Part shown: piece after piece, positions 24,411 through 32,870 of the stretch | How positions within the stretch are numbered: position 1 is the stretch's first letter | Layout of the letters: each line of letters opens with the position of its first letter | Assembly: GCA_026390445.1 (NCBI GenBank) | Contig: JAPLFX010000150.1 | Location: 1 to 38,401, forward strand | DNA length: 38,401 bases | Reading direction: 5' to 3' | Source: Pseudomonadota bacterium | GTDB lineage: Bacteria; Bdellovibrionota_B; Oligoflexia; Oligoflexales; CAIYRB01 | Made by a program: the position numbers and the translations under genes | The notes under the pieces: generated by a model | What the model was told of the DNA's origin: nothing | The model's database searches: none | Seen by the model: only the letters and a program-made list of their open reading frames with translations

Positions 24411-26932
24411 CAGGTCGCCTTGGCCTTGCTTGAAGATGCCTTGCTTGATCCCTTGGCTTTGCTCCGTTCGGCCTGCCGCCGCTCGCGAAGGTCCTCTAGC
24501 CGTTTGTGGATTGCCTCCAGTGCCGATTTGGCTGGATAGCTGTCTTGCTGCATGCCGGTGAAGCCAAGGGGCACACCGGTTGCCAACTCGAAGGCATCGT
24601 TGATGCTGGTGATCGGAAAGATGCGAAACTTGCCGCTGTCGATCGCGGCGCGAACGTCGCCGTGCAGCATCAGATTCGGCACGTTCTGCACCGGAATCAG
24701 GACATCGTTGCGGCCGGATTTACCGATCAACCGGCAGGTTTTAAAGTACCCTTCGATCTTCTCGTTGACCCCGCCGATGGGCTGGACGTCGCCGAACTGG
24801 TTAAGGCTACCGGTCATCGCTACGCTTTGGCGCACCGGCGTGTTGCTAAGCGCACTCAGGATGGCCACGAGTTCGGCGACCGTCGCGCTATCGCCGTCGA
24901 TGAGTCCATAGGACTGCTCAAAGCAAACGCTCGCCGCCAGGCCAAGATCATGCTCTTTGGCCAAAAGCGCATTGAGAAAGCCGCTGAGGATGTGGATGCC
25001 CTTGTCGTGGATCTTGCCCGACAGTTTACTCGCCCGCTCGATATTCAGGACGCCCTTATCGGCGCTGGAGATGCTGCAGGTAATGCGACCGATCTTGCCA
25101 AACGAATAGTCGCCCAGGTCGTACACAGCGAGGCCGTTGACCTGGCCGATGCGTTCGCCGTCGACCGACAGCAGGACGTCCTCATGGCGAACCATGTCTA
25201 GGAGTTGCTGCTCGACCAGGTTGACCCGGTGAAACTTTAGGTTGAGCGCCTTTTCGACGTGACCGCGCGTCACTTCTTTGGCGCCTTCGCCGCGAGCCAC
25301 GTAGTCACTTTCAATGCTCAGATCTTTGATTTCGGCAAATTGCGTCGACAGGTAACGTTGGTCTTCGACCAGCCTTGAGCCAAACTCGACGACTGCGGCA
25401 ATGCCTTCGGCATTAAACGGCAGCAGATGCTCGACTTGGGTGCGGGTCGCGATAAAGCCAGCATAGGCGTTGACCGTCTCCGCATCCCTCGGCATGCGGT
25501 GATCGAAGTCGGCCTTGATTTTGAAGATCTTGTGGAAGTCTTCATCGCCGTCGTGGAGGATGTGATAGATCTCATCATTGCCGATCAAAATCACCTTGAC
25601 GTCGAGGGGGATCGGCACCGGCCGCAGGCCCGAGGTCGGAAGCAGTGAATACTGCTCGCCCATATCCTCGATAAAGCCAAGGCGGTTCTTCAGTGCCCGC
25701 TTCAGGGTGTCCCAGATGCTCTGGGTCTTAAAGATATCCATGGCGTTGAGCACGAGATACCCGCCGTTGGCGCGGTGGATGGCTCCGGCCTTGATCATCG
25801 TGAAGTCGGTCAAGTACATGCCGTGTTCGACGTTCTTTTCGATGCGCCCAAACAGGTTGTAGTAGGTCGGATTGGACTCGATGATGACCGGTGCGCCTTG
25901 CACGTTGGTGTTATCAACGAACACGTTGACCTTGTACTTGACGTGGGGATCGCGCTCCTCGGGCATGGCATGGTGGGAGCCTTCGCCTTCACCCTCCTCG
26001 CTATCGACGAAGTCGAGCAGGTTTTCGAGGATATGGGCTTTGACCGCCTGCAGATGCGCCGCGATCAGGGCATGGTCTTTATACTCTTCGCAGATCGGGT
26101 CGAGCTCGCGCGCGACCAGCTGTAGGCCGAGGTCGCTGCGCAGGGACTCGACAAAGCCGCTGGTCTCTTGTTCGATGGCGCGGACCTTACGGGCAAAGTC
26201 GAGCACCTCTGGTTCCAGCTGGGAACGTTTGTCCTCGATGACTTCGCGGTCGGTGTCGCCAAGCTTGCCATACTCTTTTTCGGTTAAGGAGCGACCATCG
26301 ACGACCGGAATCGTCTCGATGCCCATACGCGTCGACTTGATAATGAAGTCCATCGACTTGGCCAGGCGCTCCAGATCAGCGTAGAGCTTGGCCTTGCGTT
26401 CATTGGAGGCGGAGACATAGGCATTGACCGCGTTCTCATAATCTTCGCTCTGCAGGGCATTGGGGACCAGCTCGCGCAGTTGCTTAACCAACGCATCCAT
26501 GCGCTTTTTAAACTTACGCCCCTCGCCGGCGGGCATACTGATGGCCTTGGGGGTCTCGGTATCCTCGAAGTCGTAGACATAGATCCAGTCCGATGGCTTC
26601 GGCGAGTCGCTCGACCACTTTTCTAAAAACGAGCGAATGACGCTGGTTTTGCCGGTGCCCTGAATACCTGCCACATAGATATTGTAGCCGGGCTTGCGGA
26701 TGCCCAGACCCATGTTGATCGCACCAACGGCGCGGTCCTGGGAGATGATATCGTGGGACTTGCCGAGGTGCGTGGTATCCTTGAATTTAAACAAACTCGT
26801 GGGGCACCGCAGGTACGTCTGACGCGTCGCCAATGGTTTCGGCAGGGCCCACTTACTGCCGGGCTTGGTGTTGGGCTTCTTGACCGTCGAGGGTGACCGG
26901 CGCGAAGCCGCCCGTTGCTGCTTCTTAGCCAT
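24410..26932 (-). CDS. Lon-family (LonB-like) ATP-dependent protease
   Basis: The 840-residue protein carries an AAA ATPase and a C-terminal Lon protease domain but lacks the N-terminal LAN domain of classic Lon, matching the bacterial AAA_32/LonB-like group. Walker A is GIQGTGKT (89-96); a long helical insertion with acidic EGEGEG follows, and GGYLVLNAMD is the Walker B-like strand. The protease dyad is Ser682 (GDSATV) and Lys725 (NEKIEG), 43 residues apart as in E. coli Lon. The Lys/Ser-rich C-terminal tail is low complexity. ATG 26932 lies 23 bases after the upstream stop. Likely role: cytosolic protein quality control or regulated proteolysis. Confidence 0.88.
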   Translation of the reverse strand: MAKKQQRAASRRSPSTVKKPNTKPGSKWALPKPLATRQTYLRCPTSLFKFKDTTHLGKSHDIISQDRAVGAINMGLGIRKPGYNIYVAGIQGTGKTSVIRSFLEKWSSDSPKPSDWIYVYDFEDTETPKAISMPAGEGRKFKKRMDALVKQLRELVPNALQSEDYENAVNAYVSASNERKAKLYADLERLAKSMDFIIKSTRMGIETIPVVDGRSLTEKEYGKLGDTDREVIEDKRSQLEPEVLDFARKVRAIEQETSGFVESLRSDLGLQLVARELDPICEEYKDHALIAAHLQAVKAHILENLLDFVDSEEGEGEGSHHAMPEERDPHVKYKVNVFVDNTNVQGAPVIIESNPTYYNLFGRIEKNVEHGMYLTDFTMIKAGAIHRANGGYLVLNAMDIFKTQSIWDTLKRALKNRLGFIEDMGEQYSLLPTSGLRPVPIPLDVKVILIGNDEIYHILHDGDEDFHKIFKIKADFDHRMPRDAETVNAYAGFIATRTQVEHLLPFNAEGIAAVVEFGSRLVEDQRYLSTQFAEIKDLSIESDYVARGEGAKEVTRGHVEKALNLKFHRVNLVEQQLLDMVRHEDVLLSVDGERIGQVNGLAVYDLGDYSFGKIGRITCSISSADKGVLNIERASKLSGKIHDKGIHILSGFLNALLAKEHDLGLAASVCFEQSYGLIDGDSATVAELVAILSALSNTPVRQSVAMTGSLNQFGDVQPIGGVNEKIEGYFKTCRLIGKSGRNDVLIPVQNVPNLMLHGDVRAAIDSGKFRIFPITSINDAFELATGVPLGFTGMQQDSYPAKSALEAIHKRLEDLRERRQAERSKAKGSSKASSSKAKAT

Positions 26933-26955
26933 AAGTCATACCCCCAGGTAGACGA

Positions 26956-27648
26956 CTAGATGATTTGTAGTTCTTTGACCAAGGCCTCATAGCGGGGCAG
27001 GAGGTCGTGGATGGTGGCGTGTGATTTGACGGACTCAAGGACATGGACGATTAACCTTTTGCCGGGTTCGCTGCTGCTGGTCATGAAATAGTCGCCGTAG
27101 GCGTCGAGGAAATCGAGTGCGTCCTCCGTCGCATCCTGCGACTGCAGGCTGATACAGGCGGCCACGCCTTTGCGCAGCCACTGGCTTAGCTCTTGCAGAT
27201 TTGCTTCGCTCTTAATGCCAAGGCGTAAACACTCGCCGCACAGGGTGAGCATCAAATCCTTGGGCAGATCCTTTTCATGGCAGCCTACATAATAACTCAG
27301 GGTTTTGTAAGCATTACGCCAGTTTTTACTGGTCTGGAGGACGCGCACCTTTTCCATGGTCAGGTCGAAGGCCTGGACGGCCTTGTCGCGCCGCTGATCT
27401 AGCCGGCGCTGCCGTGCCGCCAGCTCGCCTGACATCCGCTCTTTCAGCGTCGTCAGGACCTTGATCGCTTCTGGTTGGGTCAGAGTCTCGTGCACTTCAA
27501 GCTCGCGCTCGAGCGTGTCCGAGAGGATGTCAACCACCTGTGGAACGCCGCTGCCGGTCTGATCCGCGATTTGGGCCAACGTCCAGCTGTCGTTTTCTGG
27601 CCACTTTGCCATGACTCGTTCGAGTTCACAGATAAAGTCGAGCATCAT
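26956..27648 (-). CDS. Unrecognised cytosolic protein upstream of the Lon-like protease
   Basis: The 230-residue protein has no signal or membrane segment. The N-terminal part (ENDSWTLAQIADQTGSGVPQVVDIL) has the spacing of a helix-turn-helix, and the rest is helical and charged (ERMSGELAARQRRLDQRRD), with four Cys. The start 27648 was chosen because GGAAGG lies five bases upstream; the frame is open back to 27807 without one. It is the first gene of an operon with the Lon-like protease and epmA, so it could be a regulator or adaptor of the protease, but this is only context. Confidence 0.6.
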   Translation of the reverse strand: MMLDFICELERVMAKWPENDSWTLAQIADQTGSGVPQVVDILSDTLERELEVHETLTQPEAIKVLTTLKERMSGELAARQRRLDQRRDKAVQAFDLTMEKVRVLQTSKNWRNAYKTLSYYVGCHEKDLPKDLMLTLCGECLRLGIKSEANLQELSQWLRKGVAACISLQSQDATEDALDFLDAYGDYFMTSSSEPGKRLIVHVLESVKSHATIHDLLPRYEALVKELQII

Positions 27649-27734
27649 TGAGGCCTTCCCCATTCCATGGTTGAGACGTCCGAGAAACATGTGCGGGCGT
27701 TTCGTAAGAGTACCATGGTGAGTCGACGCACAGC

Positions 27735-27749
27735 ATGCAAAAATTGCAT
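27735..27749. promoter_or_regulatory. 15-bp palindrome upstream of the protease operon
   Basis: ATGCAA-AAA-TTGCAT is a perfect inverted repeat 87 bases before the start at 27648, in the only upstream gap of the operon. It resembles a repressor operator in form; no factor can be named. Confidence 0.35.
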
Positions 27750-27888
27750 ACCCGCGCCTAAAAAGGCTGGCCTCTCCAGCGGATGGCTGGATTAGATGAA
27801 AAATCATTGTTTAGAAGCACCCTGGCCAAGCAATTTTTTGAAAAATTACAACCCGGCCTTGGGTGCGACTAAGATGTGATGCTGCCGA

Positions 27889-28011
27889 CTATACGGTGCG
27901 AAGCTGGCGGCGTTTGCGCATCATGCGGCGCTTTTTACGACCAACTTTACGACGACCCTTCGGATGTTTTCTTCTGTGTCTGGAACCGTGCAAGAGTAAA
28001 CTCCGTATCAT
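27889..28011 (-). CDS. Very basic 40-residue (or 34-residue) mini-protein
   Basis: This short ORF ends with a run that is mostly Arg and Lys (HPKGRRKVGRKKRRMMRKRR), giving a pI far above 12. The codons are the ones preferred in highly expressed genes (CGT, AAA, GGT, GTT). There are two possible starts: the ATG at 28011, with only a weak site, and a TTG at 27993 with GGAG seven bases upstream. Composition and size resemble the small ribosome-associated proteins such as bTHX or the bacterial COX24/AURKAIP1-like proteins, but I cannot assign it. It lies alone, facing away from the HAMP gene. A chance ORF cannot be excluded. Confidence 0.45.
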   Translation of the reverse strand: MIRSLLLHGSRHRRKHPKGRRKVGRKKRRMMRKRRQLRTV

Positions 28012-28208
28012 GTGAATCAAGGTCCGCGAAGTTAACCAGCCCGTTAAAAAAGTGCAAGCACATTCTTTCATCATATGTATCGGGAGGTTGTGGACTCTGG
28101 GGCGACCTTCCCCCGTGGCCCCCATGGCCTTCAGGGCTCAAGTTCCGTTTCGGGACGCCGATTGTTACGCTAGGTCATGGAATTGTCTGGCGCGAAAGGA
28201 ACAAGGCC

Positions 28209-28754
28209 GTGAGTGAAGAGCCGATCACCAGTATGGAACGAGCCCGTCGTAGCCTGCGCTCGACGGTGATCGAACCGTTCAAACAGATTCGTTTTGGTCT
28301 TTATGTGATCGGCATCTCCGTAGCCTTTGTGGCCGTCTGTGCCTTGATGTTCTTGACCGCCTTTATCGATCAGTACAAACACGTGATGAACATCTTTCAT
28401 GTGGTCGACCCCAACCTGCAGTGGGAGCTGGTCACCAACGAAGTGTTTTTGACCAATGCGATCCGCATCGGCCTGATGTTTGCCGTCTTTATCACCGTCA
28501 TGTTCACCGTCGTGTTTCGCCTGACCCATCGCTATTACGGACCCTTGGTCAGTATCGAGCGCTTCGTTGATCAGGTGCTTGCCGGGGACTATCACGTCCG
28601 TTGCAAGATCCGCGAAAAAGACGAACTCCATGCGCTATGCGACAAGCTCAACGCCATGGCCGAGGCTTTAGAGTCGCGCCACGGCTACGGCGAGGGTCAC
28701 ACCTACACGGTCGAGGAAGCTGCTGCTGGCAAGCGCCACGGCAAGGTGAGCTAA
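28209..28754 (+). CDS. Two-helix membrane protein with HAMP domain
   Basis: A 181-residue inner-membrane protein with helices at ~29-53 and ~87-106, a short extracytoplasmic loop between them, and a HAMP domain at ~104-156 (GPLVSIERFVDQVLAGDYHV ... KDELHALCDKLNAMAEAL), ending in a polar tail. HAMP domains normally pass a signal from membrane helices to a kinase or methyl-accepting domain; here nothing follows, so it is a stand-alone HAMP protein that may act on a separate partner. The GTG start at 28209 has an AAGG site; the longer in-frame reading from 27876 is non-coding in composition. Confidence 0.72.
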   Translation: MSEEPITSMERARRSLRSTVIEPFKQIRFGLYVIGISVAFVAVCALMFLTAFIDQYKHVMNIFHVVDPNLQWELVTNEVFLTNAIRIGLMFAVFITVMFTVVFRLTHRYYGPLVSIERFVDQVLAGDYHVRCKIREKDELHALCDKLNAMAEALESRHGYGEGHTYTVEEAAAGKRHGKVS

Positions 28755-28759
28755 GTGCC

Positions 28760-29944
28760 CTAAAACGGTAGGTAGGTGCCGTCTTGGAACCTCGCCGGAA
28801 ACAGCATGAGCCAGTTTTGCGCCCAGCCTCGTGCGTACATTTGCTGATGCACGAAGTTGGCGACCAAAGCATGGCCGTAGGGCGTTGGATGGACGCTATC
28901 GGCGTAAAAGAAGTGACTGGAGTCTGCGGCTGTGGGCGTCGTCGTGGCCTCCGTGCAGAGTAAGCCGCTGGTGCTGCCGCAGGCCGGTTTGCTGGCGTCT
29001 GCGATGCCGTAGTCGTTGGGATGACTGATTTCTTTGGCCGTCGTTTGCACCAGGTCCAAGTAGAGCACGTTCGGGCTGGTGAGGCCTGCTTGCAGCTTGG
29101 TATTAAACGCGCTGATCAGTGTCGCGATTACCTCTTTGCTGTCCTTGTAAGTCGCACCAAAGGGCGACGAATTAACGTCGGGAACGCCGAGAACGACAAC
29201 GTAGCGTGCTCCCTTCGCGATGATCTGATCTTGCACATAGCCGGCCAATTCGCTCCCAGCCTTGCCGATCTCGGCCACGGCCGTCGGCAGTTCTGCCGCC
29301 GCTGCTGCCGCTCCCGCGGCAGCAGCAGCAGCGGCGTCGCCGCCCTTGGTTACAGTTTGCGTTGCGGCCGTCTTAGCTGCCTGGCCGACGGCACCAAACC
29401 AGGTAAAGAAGTCGTTGCCCCCAGCCCAGACAAACACCACCTCGGTACCGGTAAAGCTACCCCCAACTTTCGTCAGATGAGTTTGAATCTGCGTTGCCAC
29501 CGGCACGGTCAGAGGGCCAATGGCGGCGACCGCAGCAGTCGTGGCGGGGTTCTTCTTATTGCCGATGCCGATGGGGTTGGTCACCATGGAGCCGCCCTGG
29601 GCATAGCTGAAGCAGCTGTCGTTATTTGTCGGTGGCATCAGCTGGTTGTTGCCGGTGCCATCCAGCCCGGTCTGCGCTGGGCAAACCGCTGGTAGTCCAA
29701 ACTCGACGCCGAGAAGTTCGGTCCAGACCTGGGGCGTCGGACCGGATGCGGAATTGATCGTATATTTACCACCCCCCGCCGCTTTGACGTCGCCCAGCCG
29801 GTAGGTGCCGACGTCGCTTAGGCTATCACCAAAAGAGACGAGGCGACTAAAGCTTGGAGCGCTGCTTTGACCCTGGTTGCTGCGACCGCAGCCAGTGAGT
29901 ATTGCGGCTGCCAAAGCGCCTCCCATCAAAAACCACTGCCGCAT
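28760..29944 (-). CDS. SGNH/GDSL-family hydrolase, lipoprotein
   Basis: A 394-residue esterase or lipase of the GDSL family. It has a lipoprotein signal (ALAAAILTGC; Cys19) and then block I LVSFGDSLSD, with nucleophile Ser41. The block III segment is GGND, near residue 175. The block V pair is DSVHPTPYGH, near 360. A poly-Ala stretch of about 20 residues (29290-29345) breaks the domain. The start has AGGAGG seven bases upstream. It probably acts on lipids or esters at the cell surface. Divergent to a FadL-like transporter gene and 5 bases past the end of the HAMP gene, which is on the opposite strand. Confidence 0.85.
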   Translation of the reverse strand: MRQWFLMGGALAAAILTGCGRSNQGQSSAPSFSRLVSFGDSLSDVGTYRLGDVKAAGGGKYTINSASGPTPQVWTELLGVEFGLPAVCPAQTGLDGTGNNQLMPPTNNDSCFSYAQGGSMVTNPIGIGNKKNPATTAAVAAIGPLTVPVATQIQTHLTKVGGSFTGTEVVFVWAGGNDFFTWFGAVGQAAKTAATQTVTKGGDAAAAAAAGAAAAAAELPTAVAEIGKAGSELAGYVQDQIIAKGARYVVVLGVPDVNSSPFGATYKDSKEVIATLISAFNTKLQAGLTSPNVLYLDLVQTTAKEISHPNDYGIADASKPACGSTSGLLCTEATTTPTAADSSHFFYADSVHPTPYGHALVANFVHQQMYARGWAQNWLMLFPARFQDGTYLPF

Positions 29945-29974
29945 CTTGTATCCTCCTGGCTAAATCGATATCCG

Positions 29975-30000
29975 CTAGACAGACCGAAAGTCTGGTCTAG
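29975..30000. promoter_or_regulatory. Ten-pair stem-loop between the GDSL and FadL genes
   Basis: CTAGAC-AGAC pairs with GTCT-GTCTAG around a CGAAA loop, with one bulged G. It ends 31 bases before the GDSL start (minus strand), so it may lie in its 5' UTR or be a protein-binding site. Confidence 0.45.
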
Positions 30001-30108
30001 ATGAATATTGTCGCAGCGTTTTCCTGTTTAGGGTAGTCGCCTGAAGTAGCGGGAGCCAGGTACCACTTTTGTCTAGCATTTTCTCGCTGCTTTTATTTTG
30101 CCGCGGAC

Positions 30109-30122
30109 TGACAATGCTGTCA
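30109..30122. promoter_or_regulatory. Palindrome TGACA-ATGC-TGTCA before the FadL-like gene
   Basis: A perfect five-base inverted repeat, followed three bases later by TATAA (30126-30130), 39 bases upstream of the FadL-like start. It could be an operator adjoining a -10 box; a matching -35 is not obvious. Confidence 0.35.
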
Positions 30123-30168
30123 TCGTATAAACAGTAAGTCGTCCACCTGTAAACTGATTGAGGTTGGC

Positions 30169-31455
30169 ATGCGTTGTCTTTATCTGTCGGCGTTCATCGG
30201 CTGTCTTGTTGCCGACCTGGCCGTAGCCGAGAACGGCTCATTGCCGATTGGGTCATCGGCGGCCTCACGCGCGCTCGGCGGCACCGGTATCGCCGCCTTC
30301 ACCGGTGTGGTCGACAGTGAATATAAGAATCCCGCCACGCTGAGCCAACTGCCTAAGGCAAGCGGCCAGGCCGAGCTGTCGCTTGGCTTTTTTAGCGTCG
30401 ATGCGCAGGCCCAGCAAAAGGTCACCAACCCAGTGCTCCAGGGTGACGACACCGGCCGCTACCAGTCCGGCGCCACGCGGCTCGTGGCGCCAACGGCGAT
30501 CGGTGTCGCCTACCGAGTCACCGAGGACTTGGCGCTAGCCCTTGGCGCTAGCGCCTTTGGCAGTCAGTTAGACTACGGCAATCACCGTGGCGTCTCCGGC
30601 GTCAAGCGTACCACCTCGCAGATCAACCTCATGCTGGGAGCATCGTATCAGCTTTGTCCTGAGGTCAGCATCGGCGCGACGTTGATCGGCCAAAGCTTCG
30701 CCAGTAAGTCCAGCCTACTGTATTCGAAAGCTCAATTTGCCCGTACCGAGTGGAATTCAAGCGGCAAGGCTGGCAGCGCCTCCATCGGCGCACTTTACAG
30801 CGTCACCCCCATGCTGACGGTAGGGGTCAGCTACATGCTGCCTAAGACGGCAAAGATCAAAGGCTTCCTCGATGCTGACACCTACAATGCCGATTATTCG
30901 CCGAATACCGTGGTCAATCACAGCGATCTTAAAGTGTCTGACCCAAAGGAAATCGGCGTTGGCACACAGCTGCGCTTGACCACAGAGTGGACCGTGTTGG
31001 CCGACTTCAAGCGCCTGCTGTGGGCCAGCGACGCATTTTACAAGGACCTAGGGTGGCGCGATCAAAACATCTACGCCGTGGGCAGCGCTTATACGGCGGG
31101 AGCGCACACCTGGAAGGCTGGATATAACTATGCGAAGATGCCGATGCCAAAGAGTCTCAGTGGAGACAATGGTCTCGAGCCGGTGCGCATTCAAGGGCAC
31201 CTCCTGAGTAAACTCAATGTGGCCATCTTAAATACGCTGGTGCTGCCAGCAACCAGCGAGCAGTCCTTTACCCTAGGGTCGTCGCACGCTCTGACGGACA
31301 GTATCACCGTCAATACTGCCTTAGTCTACAACCCACCGAGTTCAGTGACGCGTTCAGGGGTGTTGCAAGAACCGACGGGTGCAGTCGGCACTTACAACTA
31401 CGAAGCGAAGCTAAGCCTGACGGCCTTGACCCTCGATGCGACGATTAAATTCTGA
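30169..31455 (+). CDS. FadL/OmpP1/TodX-family outer-membrane transporter
   Basis: FadL-type 14-strand barrels import long-chain fatty acids and other hydrophobic molecules. The 428-residue product has a signal peptide (to AVAEN) and a family-typical N-terminal plug segment (SSAASRALGGTGIA and NPATLS, with the NPA motif). Repeated amphipathic strands follow, and it ends in ATIKF with terminal Phe. The start has a GAGG site (TTGAGGTTGGC). Divergent to a GDSL-type hydrolase with a shared upstream region, so hydrolysis and uptake may be co-regulated. The substrate is not determined by sequence. Confidence 0.85.
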   Translation: MRCLYLSAFIGCLVADLAVAENGSLPIGSSAASRALGGTGIAAFTGVVDSEYKNPATLSQLPKASGQAELSLGFFSVDAQAQQKVTNPVLQGDDTGRYQSGATRLVAPTAIGVAYRVTEDLALALGASAFGSQLDYGNHRGVSGVKRTTSQINLMLGASYQLCPEVSIGATLIGQSFASKSSLLYSKAQFARTEWNSSGKAGSASIGALYSVTPMLTVGVSYMLPKTAKIKGFLDADTYNADYSPNTVVNHSDLKVSDPKEIGVGTQLRLTTEWTVLADFKRLLWASDAFYKDLGWRDQNIYAVGSAYTAGAHTWKAGYNYAKMPMPKSLSGDNGLEPVRIQGHLLSKLNVAILNTLVLPATSEQSFTLGSSHALTDSITVNTALVYNPPSSVTRSGVLQEPTGAVGTYNYEAKLSLTALTLDATIKF

Positions 31456-31479
31456 GGACTCGCTTCGGCAGCGCTGCTT

Positions 31480-32772
31480 TTAAATCCCAATGGCCACTGG
31501 TTGTCCGGTGGTTTCCAGCACGTTGAACCAAGTCTCGCCATGCGGATTGATCGCTTGCTTGACGTTGGCCAGCGCTTGCGTCGGGACATGGGTCATCAGG
31601 CCATGCCAGTAGCCGATGAGGAGGCCCGACTTGCCAGCCATGGCGGCGTGCACGGCGTTTTGCGCCAAGCGAGTGCAATGCAGCAGGTCGGTCGGATTCG
31701 CTGGGGCCGAGCGGATCAGATAGCTCGGGTCGATATATTTTAATGAGACATTCAGGTTTTTCTGGTGAAAGTGCTGATTGATCCGCTCTTGCAGATACGA
31801 TCCAATATCACCCAGTTTAGCGTTGCCGGAAGCATCGACGCCGAGTCGAGCTGGGTCAAATACAGACTGGCCCGCTCCTTCCGCCACGACGATCACCGCA
31901 TGCCGCCGCAGGAGGACCCGGTCCTCGATCAATTGCAGCAGTCCGGTCGGTCCGTCCAAGCCAAACGGCACTTCAGGGATGAGGCAGATATTCGCTTGCC
32001 CGGCGGCCAGGCAGGTGGTCGCCGCGATGTACCCGGCGTTTCGACCCATCAATTTGACCAGGCCGACGCCATAAGGTGCTCCAGTCGCCTCGACGTGAGC
32101 CGAGTGCACCGACTGGGTGGCCACGGTGACCGCCGTTTCAAAGCCAAAGGCGCGACGGACAAAGGGAATATCATTGTCGATGGTCTTAGGTACGCTGACC
32201 AAGCTGATCGGCAGCTTGCGCCTTTTGACCTCGGCCCAGATCGCTGTAGCTCCGCGCATCGTGCCGTCACCACCGATCGAAAACAGCATATCGATCTTTT
32301 GGCTGACTAAAAAGTCGACGATCTCTTGCGGCGGCGGTGTTCCACGCGAGGAGCCTAGCATCGTGCCGCCCTGCATATGCACATCGCTGACGCTATCAGG
32401 CTCAAGCTGGATCGGTGTCTCGCCCTCATCTGAAAGGCCGCCAAAGCCATACCGGATGCCTAGCACGTCGCGGCAGTTGTAACGGTACCAGAGCTGCAGG
32501 ACGATCCCGCGGATCACGGCGTTGATACCAGGGCACAGCCCACCGCAGGTGACGATAGCAGCCCGGGTCTTGGGCGGATTAAAGTACACCTTGGCCCTGG
32601 GGCCGGCGATTTCAAAGCCTTCGCCCACACCATGCCCACCGCCGCCGTTGCCGAGGTAGGGGTTGAAGGCTATCCTATGGTCATCACTAGTGAATCCGAA
32701 ATTTTCGGCGCGATCGATCGGCGATGGATAGACGGCCTCGCCGAGGTTTTCAATTCTAAATCGATCGGTCAT
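31480..32772 (-). CDS. pfkA: ATP-dependent 6-phosphofructokinase (group II/X type)
   Basis: Phosphorylates fructose 6-phosphate in glycolysis. The family motifs are clear: CGGLCPGIN near the N-terminus, GGTMLGSSRG, IGGDGTMRGA and PKTIDNDIP, with MGRNAGY following. The IGGDG form has Gly where PPi-dependent enzymes have Asp, indicating ATP use, while PKTIDND carries the Lys seen in PPi-type enzymes. This combination with the GSSRG loop fits the atypical group X enzymes related to plant and trypanosome PFKs. The 430-residue length fits. It ends 24 bases from the convergent FadL-like gene. Confidence 0.9.
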   Translation of the reverse strand: MTDRFRIENLGEAVYPSPIDRAENFGFTSDDHRIAFNPYLGNGGGGHGVGEGFEIAGPRAKVYFNPPKTRAAIVTCGGLCPGINAVIRGIVLQLWYRYNCRDVLGIRYGFGGLSDEGETPIQLEPDSVSDVHMQGGTMLGSSRGTPPPQEIVDFLVSQKIDMLFSIGGDGTMRGATAIWAEVKRRKLPISLVSVPKTIDNDIPFVRRAFGFETAVTVATQSVHSAHVEATGAPYGVGLVKLMGRNAGYIAATTCLAAGQANICLIPEVPFGLDGPTGLLQLIEDRVLLRRHAVIVVAEGAGQSVFDPARLGVDASGNAKLGDIGSYLQERINQHFHQKNLNVSLKYIDPSYLIRSAPANPTDLLHCTRLAQNAVHAAMAGKSGLLIGYWHGLMTHVPTQALANVKQAINPHGETWFNVLETTGQPVAIGI

Positions 32773-32870
32773 ATGTTACTCACGTCGCGTGCGCCGGGCG
32801 CAGTCCGCAGACCCTCTCCTGAGACTTTGGTTCCCAACATCCCCCCTTTTATAACGGATAAAATCCTCCT

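Noticed and set aside
24506-25201. 231-residue plus-strand ORF over the Lon-like gene
   Set aside because: It is the antisense shadow of a well-supported protease with catalytic residues.
27649-27807. Upstream extension of the unknown protein before the Lon-like protease
   Set aside because: It is hydrophobic and Cys/His-rich without a site; a good GGAAGG lies before the ATG at 27648.
27876-28208. N-terminal extension of the HAMP protein in the same open frame
   Set aside because: The stretch has no coding character, a good GTG start with AAGG lies at 28209, and the opposite strand holds a better short ORF.
31450-31480. Bidirectional terminator between the FadL-like and phosphofructokinase genes
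   Set aside because: GCAGCGCTGC followed by TTTT is present but has no room for a loop of normal size, and too little stem to claim.
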